A DNA stretch of 22,460 bases. Origin: Mikrocytos mackini. Its lineage: Eukaryota > Endomyxa > Ascetosporea > Mikrocytida > Mikrocytiidae. Positions 17,912 through 22,460 of this stretch are shown one piece after another. The stretch covers positions 1-22,460 of the forward strand of contig JASNJN010000056.1 of assembly GCA_030180075.1 (NCBI GenBank). Direction: 5' to 3'. Both the position numbers and the translations under genes were made by a program. How positions within the stretch are numbered: position 1 is the stretch's first letter; every line of letters starts with the position of its first letter. The notes under the pieces are model-generated. The model saw only the letters and a list, made by a program, of their open reading frames with translations, ran no database searches and had not been told where the DNA came from.

Positions 17912-18258
17912 TATGGATCAAATAACTAATAATATACTGTCAATAATACCACTAGTATGCTTATTTTGTTTTAACTTTGTCTATTTAGCCTGTGAAATTG
18001 GTTTATTCAAAATACTTATAAAAACGCAAGATATTAGGGTTTCCAGGGGGCTTTGTCGTTAGTTGTTGCAATATACGCCATATAATAATTCCAACTAGCG
18101 GTGAGGTTAGCTACAATGTCTGTTATTCGAATGTGTTTAATTTTGTATGTATTTATAAGGTTTTCAAAATTTTGAAAAATCTAACTTGCTCTACAGACTA
18201 ATACAGACAACTATATTGATAGGAATTTCAACCAACAATAGAGTAAACCCGCATATGG
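17912..18258. other. AT-rich gap after the second transposase
   Basis: No gene, RNA or repeat that I can support. There is no counterpart of the 16049-16108 GC-rich block and no inverted copy of the upstream flank, so the right border of any second element is not visible here. Confidence 0.4.
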
Positions 18259-18453
18259 CTAGCGCTCTAGTAAAACGTCAAAGAAATCGCCAGTAATCAT
18301 ACTACGAGCTATACTATATTTCAGAAGAGACGAGACATAGACTTTGAGGCTTAAATGTGCATTTTGACCATAGTCTAGTTCGAGGAAGTATTGGATATCG
18401 AGATCCAAACCAGAAGGCTTACCATTCGCACAATTCAACATTTGTTGACTCAT
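18259..18453 (-). CDS. Unrecognised short ORF, possible gene remnant
   Basis: From the ATG at 18451-18453 the frame gives about 64 residues with a plausible helical, mixed composition (FLELDYGQNAHLSLKVYVSS) and no known motif. The upstream side runs into an undetermined base (18483) and then the T-rich microsatellite, so a longer gene may have been truncated there. It is on the same strand as the decayed coding sequence at 19187-19553, and both could be remnants of one gene. Low confidence. Confidence 0.2.
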   Translation of the reverse strand: MSQQMLNCANGKPSGLDLDIQYFLELDYGQNAHLSLKVYVSSLLKYSIARSMITGDFFDVLLER

Positions 18454-18487
18454 AAATAGAGCAATCGTATCATTTATCAAAGNTTTA

Positions 18488-18632
18488 TTTTTTTTTCTTT
18501 TTTTTTCTTTTTTTTTCTTTTTTTTTCTTTTTTTTCTTTTTGTTTTCGTTTGTTTTCGTTTGTTTTCGTTTGTTTTCGTTTGTTTTCGTTTGTTTTCTTT
18601 TTGTTTTCTTTTGTTTTCTTTTGTTTTCTTTT
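18488..18632. repeat. T-rich microsatellite with 10-bp period
   Basis: Three successive blocks share a period of about 10 bp: C followed by nine T (cytosines at 18497, 18507, 18517, 18527), then TGTTTTCGTT repeats (18541-18590), then TTGTTTTCTT repeats (18601-18630). Fourteen C positions are spaced 10 bp apart, with single 9- and 11-bp exceptions at the block boundaries. The array evidently grew by slippage and then spread point variants in blocks. Confidence 0.95.
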
Positions 18633-19186
18633 TGTATTTTTTGATTGTAGTTTTATTACGAAACGGTTAAAATATGCAAAATGGTGTTTTTATTAATTCT
18701 TACTAATGAAATATATTTTGTCGAGCTTTCTCTCTTTATTAGACAAAACACTATTCGCCGAATTTATATTGTTAGAAATATGTCGTTCTTTAAGTAAACT
18801 TTGCGAGAAATCGCGCTTGTAAATATTGTTACCGTTAATTTGCTGCTTCACATGGTGATTCCTATTTTAAAAATTGCAATAGAAATTAAAAGTTTTAAGC
18901 AACAAGTGTTCAGTGTTAGTGTAGTGATAAGTAATTCTTTACTTGATTCGATGACAATGTATATGCATAGTTTGGACCTTCTTCTCTTCTGTTAAATTTA
19001 TTAGCAATTTAACGTTCTGTTAATTACATCTTCTTTAACATAGTAACTAATAGAATGTAGAAAACTGCAAAATCCTCGGTTTTATTATCCAAATGCCCAT
19101 GTTTAGACATAATAATGCAGAAAAAATTAAGAAGAATATGAAAATATCGATGTTGTACGTTCATTTCATCTTAAATTCTGTCTTTG
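18633..19186. other. AT-rich gap without a supported gene
   Basis: I see one short plus-strand ORF (18801-18995) with hydrophobic residues but no start signal or family resemblance, and nothing else. It probably represents decayed intergenic DNA. Confidence 0.4.
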
Positions 19187-19553
19187 TTATATAGTAGTAC
19201 GATCTATTGGACCGCTATAAAATTCTTTGTATAACCCCGTTTCGAGTCCTTTAAATACTATTGAGTCCTTTTGTAATTCAGGATCGTTAAATAAATAAGG
19301 ATGTTTGTCTATGAATTGTAAAAGTTATTAATAGAAGCGTGTGTGGGTCTAATTCTCGCAGATTAGATGAATCTTCGTTGTTTATCGGTAGAGTCAATGA
19401 AGACAATGTTGTCATCAGAAGGAAAGCACCATCTTTACAATTTGAGTCTGTTTTGAATTTGAATACCGAAAAGCCGTCTTTATAAGAAGTATCTACATTG
19501 TTGTTGTATACAGTATTGTAATGGGTTACAGGTTCTATTGTGCTAGAATTTTA
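19187..19553 (-). pseudogene. Decayed coding remnant in two frames, family unrecognised
   Basis: On the minus strand one frame is open from about 19550 down to a stop at 19287-19289. It has well-formed protein text (SYKDGFSVFKFKTDSNCKDG, then SSNLRELDPHTLLLI). A second frame is open from just after a TAA near 19340 to a stop at 19187-19189 (FIDKHPYLFNDPELQKDSIV, then GLETGLYKEFYSGPIDR). The two overlap around 19290-19340, so a single indel would join them. Neither has a start codon. The composition looks like the leucine-rich hypothetical families common in microsporidia, but I cannot name a family. It is most likely a 5'-truncated and frameshifted gene remnant. Confidence 0.4.
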
Positions 19554-19628
19554 TTGGGTGTAATAGCTTGGTTAGCCTTTAAATCAAGAAAGGTCGGGGG
19601 AGTTGTAATTAGCAGCCATGAAGAATGA

Positions 19629-21050
19629 AAGAATTTATATATATGTTCTAGATGTATACAATATATGATACCGTACAGAATATGCAATGCACGGTTATAC
19701 GTGAAGCATACCAAAGGAGGTATCGGGTTGCCCAACTTTATTGAGGAAGACTACTTAGCCATCTGCAATACCCTTAGGTACATGGTAGATCAAGGCTTGG
19801 AAGANCTTAACCTCATANGAAGTGAGAGGACACCTTCCACAGTGATCATGCACGAGCAGTATGAGATCCAAAACGCACTAGATGTGGGAGCGGATCCATA
19901 CTCAGTGATCATCACAAAGTTGGAAAGAAGAAAAGCCAAGGTAGACTTTGGCGGGAAACAAGATTGGTCTAGTAAAACGGGATCGGAAGAGCGTAAACTA
20001 ATACGCAGTACCTTCCAATCCAACTACTAGGCCAAATGGAATGATGCGAAGTTAAGGCCCCCTTTCAACACTGTCAGGAAGGACCCGGAAACTTGTATCC
20101 CCAAGAGCCACCTGTGGTTACGCAGACCGGGACTATCCAGGAGGGATGTCAAGCAAGCGTTGTTACTGCAGGATGGCATCGGATCACACAGGTCGTGGCA
20201 AAAGGTTGTAAACCCAGACACGAACGTGACCTGCAGGAGATGCAACAATAAGAGTGAAACAGTAGGACATGTGCTGGGCGCCTGTCCAGCCATACCGTTT
20301 AGTCTACTTAAAGCTAGACATGACGCGGTTGTTCTTATGATTGCAAATGAGATAATAGCCTACCATGATTTAGGCAAAAAGTTATCATTGCAAGATACTN
20401 GTGGGAGAGTTGCCCGTAACTCTGAAAGATTCAAGTTAATCCTTGACCAGAGAATCACCGTAGGTGATGGGCCAAACAAAACGGTGCAGTTGCCGGTCAT
20501 TGTTTGTATTGACAAAGTCAAAAAACGAATAACGATCGCCGAGATCGGAGTTTCGGTTGAAGACTTAACCAGCTGCAAAGAAGAGGAGAAAATCAAAAAA
20601 TATAGGAAATCGGCCACCATGCTAACCAGGCGGTACCGAGGATATACCGTTGATTGTCGAGCCTTCGTGATTGGCCAACTTGGAGCCGTATCCAGAGTCA
20701 CACACAGAAACCTGTATCAGCTCAGGAAGAGTGTACTAACGAAGAAAGATAACAGGCTGCCCAAAAGACCAATCGAAGAGTTATACGGAAAATTGCTTAA
20801 TGTGACTATTAAAGGGTCACTGCAAATATACCGTTGGTTTGTCTCTGATGCCGTAACGCCCAAGTGGGAGGCTAGAGACAGAGCTCCGGCAGTGTACACC
20901 GACTGCCTTAAAAAACTGGTAGACAAGAGGAAGAGTGAACGCCGCGCGCACTGGGCGCGCGCGGCCCCAAGAGCTCGCAGTACCGAGTATGAGAGCGCGG
21001 CGGGAATTGCCAGTTTCTGGTTAAGGCTTCCAGGAATGTCGACGACATAA
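19629..21050 (+). pseudogene. R2-superclade retrotransposon C-terminal region, copy 1 (nonsense mutation)
   Basis: One frame runs from 19629 (first ATG 19665) to TAA at 21048-21050, broken only by TAG at 20028-20030. Aligned to copy 2 the stop replaces Gln (Y-stop-AKWND versus YQEMWDN), so a single C-to-T change explains it. The text starts in the post-RT thumb/linker (GGIGLPNF), then the CCHC knuckle CRRCNNKSETVGHVLGAC (20232-20285), then the restriction-enzyme-like endonuclease characteristic of R2/R4/NeSL-type non-LTR elements. In the endonuclease the PD motif reads P-V (GTC at 20496-20498) while the later acidic residue (AEIGV) stays, so the nuclease should be inactive. A C-terminal domain with VIGQLGAVSR follows. 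No reverse transcriptase precedes it. The region is far richer in GC than its surroundings (45 of 60 bases at 20941-21000). Undetermined bases lie at 19805, 19818 and 20400. Confidence 0.85.
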
Positions 21051-21494
21051 AAGTCCATATATTCAGACAGAGGTCTGGACGGAACCTTACGGGTTTTCCT
21101 AAAGACGTCGTAAACGACGATGTAAATGGGATTTGATCCCAACGGAACATTTTGTGATATGCGTTGAGGAGCGCAAAGTTTAACTGAGTAAGTTAGTGGC
21201 GAGGAAGATTGAAATTTATAATTAATTATTTAATTAGTTTCTCTTATTAAAAAAATCAACCAATGGGTGGTATTTACATCTTTTTCATTGTTAAATGTAC
21301 CTATTTACCAAAAGTGTATATTATCGAGGTGATATGAGTTTAAAAATCGTCTTAGCATTCAGTTTACTACATTTTCCTTCGGAAAATACTATAAAACAAA
21401 TAAAAATCTTTGTTGTAACATTTAAAGGGGGTTTTAGCACATTTGCGAAATTTTGGGCAAAATAAAATATAATGTAATAGTATTTGAGAGGGTC
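21051..21494. other. 3' tail of copy 1 and AT-rich spacer before copy 2
   Basis: About 180 bp after the stop keep the higher GC of copy 1 and probably are its 3' UTR. A small hairpin CGTCGT-AA-ACGACG lies near 21106-21119. From about 21215 the sequence turns AT-rich with no gene. A perfect 7-bp stem with a 3-nt loop (ATTTTCC TTC GGAAAAT) lies at 21371-21387. I see no poly(A) tail, target duplication or rDNA-like flank that would mark a retrotransposition junction. Confidence 0.45.
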
Positions 21495-22460
21495 ATGCTC
21501 AAGAGGTCTGGCAGGATCCCCTGGAAAATATCCAATGGGAGGGTCCATGCCGCACCTGAAAGCGGTGGTCTGGGAATTCCTAACTTCAGAGATGAGTACT
21601 GGCTCGAAACTTTAGCAATAGCAAAGTATATCGGGGCAGTACACGTTTACGAGGAAGAATTTAATTCCAGTAGTACGATCCATGGCCGACCGGCAGAGAA
21701 CATAATCTCTGCCAACGAATGGCTAGTCGAAAGGGCTAGACAGGGCGGCATCTCGATAAACTCGATTCTGCAAAAAATAACAAATACCGCCTGCAGAATC
21801 ATGAACGAGATCGGACTTGATACATCTGATCTGTCCCTCAACCAAGAACGTGAAAAAATGCGGACTTACTTTGGGGGCATCTATCAGGAGATGTGGGATA
21901 ACACTAAACTCCCGTCGAGCTTCAACCGAAACAAAAGAAAAGGTTTTACGTGTGGCAAATACTCATACGGCTGGCTCAAACATCCCGGCCTTGGAAGAGG
22001 TGATTGTAAAAAGATCCTCCTCCTCCAGGATGGGAAGGGAGACATCAGATCATGGCATAAAGTCACCAACAGAAGCCTAGACAACTCGTGCAGAAAATGC
22101 AAGAACAGTCTGGAAACTGTTGGCCATGTCCTGGGTGGATGTCCAAAAATCCCATTCGGATTGCTGAAGAGCAGACATGACNCCGTGGTGACACAAATCG
22201 CCAACGAAGTCATCCGTAGAAAAAGGTTCGGTCACAAGATCAAACCCAGCGAAATGGTCAGACGTGTGGAAAGAAGACTAGGCAATTTCCAGTTAATCCT
22301 CGATCAAAGGGTCTGTAAAGAAGGCGACGGAAAATCGGCCCACTCTTTGCTTCCGGACATAATTGCGGTCGACCACAGTAGAAGAACAGTCGAACTGTTG
22401 GAAGTGGCAGTGCCTAGTGGGGACCTCATCGAAGAGAGGGAAATCCAGAAAAAGGATAAG
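21495..22460 (+). CDS. R2-superclade retrotransposon C-terminal region, copy 2 (open, runs off the window)
   Basis: The frame is open without interruption from 21438 (first ATG 21495) to the window end, at least 322 codons. It matches copy 1 along its length: GGLGIPNF near the start, WLKHPGLGRGDCKKILLLQD in the linker, and the CCHC knuckle CRKCKNSLETVGHVLGGC (22089-22142). By hand, 32 of 52 residues around the knuckle are identical. The endonuclease keeps its PD pair (LPDIIAVD), with an acidic residue 15 positions after the Asp (ELLEVAV), the PD-(D/E) pattern of the R2-type nuclease. The last visible residues are a K-rich run where the catalytic Lys region begins. One base is undetermined (22182). 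No reverse transcriptase lies upstream, and the text begins at nearly the same protein position as copy 1. It may be a 5'-truncated retrotransposon or an RT-less nuclease gene. The true start could lie slightly elsewhere. Confidence 0.82.
   Translation, partial: MLKRSGRIPWKISNGRVHAAPESGGLGIPNFRDEYWLETLAIAKYIGAVHVYEEEFNSSSTIHGRPAENIISANEWLVERARQGGISINSILQKITNTACRIMNEIGLDTSDLSLNQEREKMRTYFGGIYQEMWDNTKLPSSFNRNKRKGFTCGKYSYGWLKHPGLGRGDCKKILLLQDGKGDIRSWHKVTNRSLDNSCRKCKNSLETVGHVLGGCPKIPFGLLKSRHDXVVTQIANEVIRRKRFGHKIKPSEMVRRVERRLGNFQLILDQRVCKEGDGKSAHSLLPDIIAVDHSRRTVELLEVAVPSGDLIEEREIQKKDK

Noticed and set aside
17912-18258. A right terminal repeat for the second transposase matching the 16049-16108 palindromes
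   Set aside because: No GGGCTGG/GGTCCGG-type sequence or inverted copy is present downstream.
18488-18632. CRISPR-like regular repeat array
   Set aside because: The 10-bp T-rich units have no spacers. It is a microsatellite.
18801-18995. 64-codon plus-strand hydrophobic ORF
   Set aside because: Short, no recognisable domain, no promoter-like motif. A hydrophobic bias is expected by chance in T-rich DNA.
19230-19255. Possible tRNA T-arm (GTTTCGAGTCC)
   Set aside because: No acceptor, D-arm or anticodon stem can be placed around it, and it falls in the minus-strand coding remnant.
21051-21240. 28S rDNA-type insertion site after the R2-like copy
   Set aside because: I do not see rRNA sequence flanking either copy, so there is no evidence for rDNA-specific insertion.
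21647-22213. Alternative-frame and antisense ORFs of 64-109 codons over copy 2
   Set aside because: They are shadows of the uninterrupted plus-strand frame that carries the CCHC and endonuclease motifs.

Overview
The window looks like nuclear DNA of a compact, AT-rich eukaryote, most likely a microsporidium whose genome is rich in transposons. The evidence is a very large intronless midasin gene, two neighbouring ORFs only 26 bp apart, and AAATTT-type A/T motifs just upstream of several start codons, which are a known microsporidian feature. FLYWCH/MULE transposases are also present. Genus and species cannot be read from the sequence. Sampled midasin text is about 30% GC (18 of 60 bases at 5041-5100). 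I saw no bacterial operon structure, rRNA, tRNA or CRISPR array.

Layout, left to right. Positions 1-447 hold the end of one pogo/Tigger-like element and a complete 330-bp non-autonomous element with CAGT termini and a TA target duplication. Positions 1207-2585 hold two short plus-strand genes: a half-length nucleotide-sugar-transporter-like membrane protein and an unrecognised basic coiled-coil protein. Positions 2799-12314 (minus) hold one 3171-residue gene for midasin (Rea1/Mdn1), the dynein-like AAA ATPase of 60S ribosome maturation. It has four intact P-loop modules, degenerate first and last modules, an acidic region and an intact MIDAS domain.

From 12454 to 16036 lies a Mutator-like (MULE) element. 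Its 253/280-bp terminal inverted repeats are almost identical, so the insertion is probably young, and it sits only 140 bp upstream of the midasin start codon. It carries a putative membrane/secreted ORF whose first 59 codons lie inside the left repeat, and a transposase (FLYWCH-like, DDE, SWIM and PHD parts) broken by a frameshift. A second, unrelated and apparently intact FLYWCH/MULE transposase follows at 16373-17911, preceded by a GC-rich palindrome cluster.

Positions 17912-19630 are gene-poor: a 10-bp-periodic T-rich microsatellite and decayed minus-strand coding remnants. From 19629 to the end are two diverged copies of the C-terminal part of an R2-superclade non-LTR retrotransposon protein (thumb/linker, CCHC knuckle, restriction-enzyme-like endonuclease). 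They are much richer in GC than the rest, and both begin at the same protein position without any reverse transcriptase. The first copy has an internal UAG and has lost an endonuclease Asp. The second is fully open and runs off the window.

Only midasin and perhaps the two small plus-strand genes look like host housekeeping genes. The rest is mobile DNA in various states of decay.
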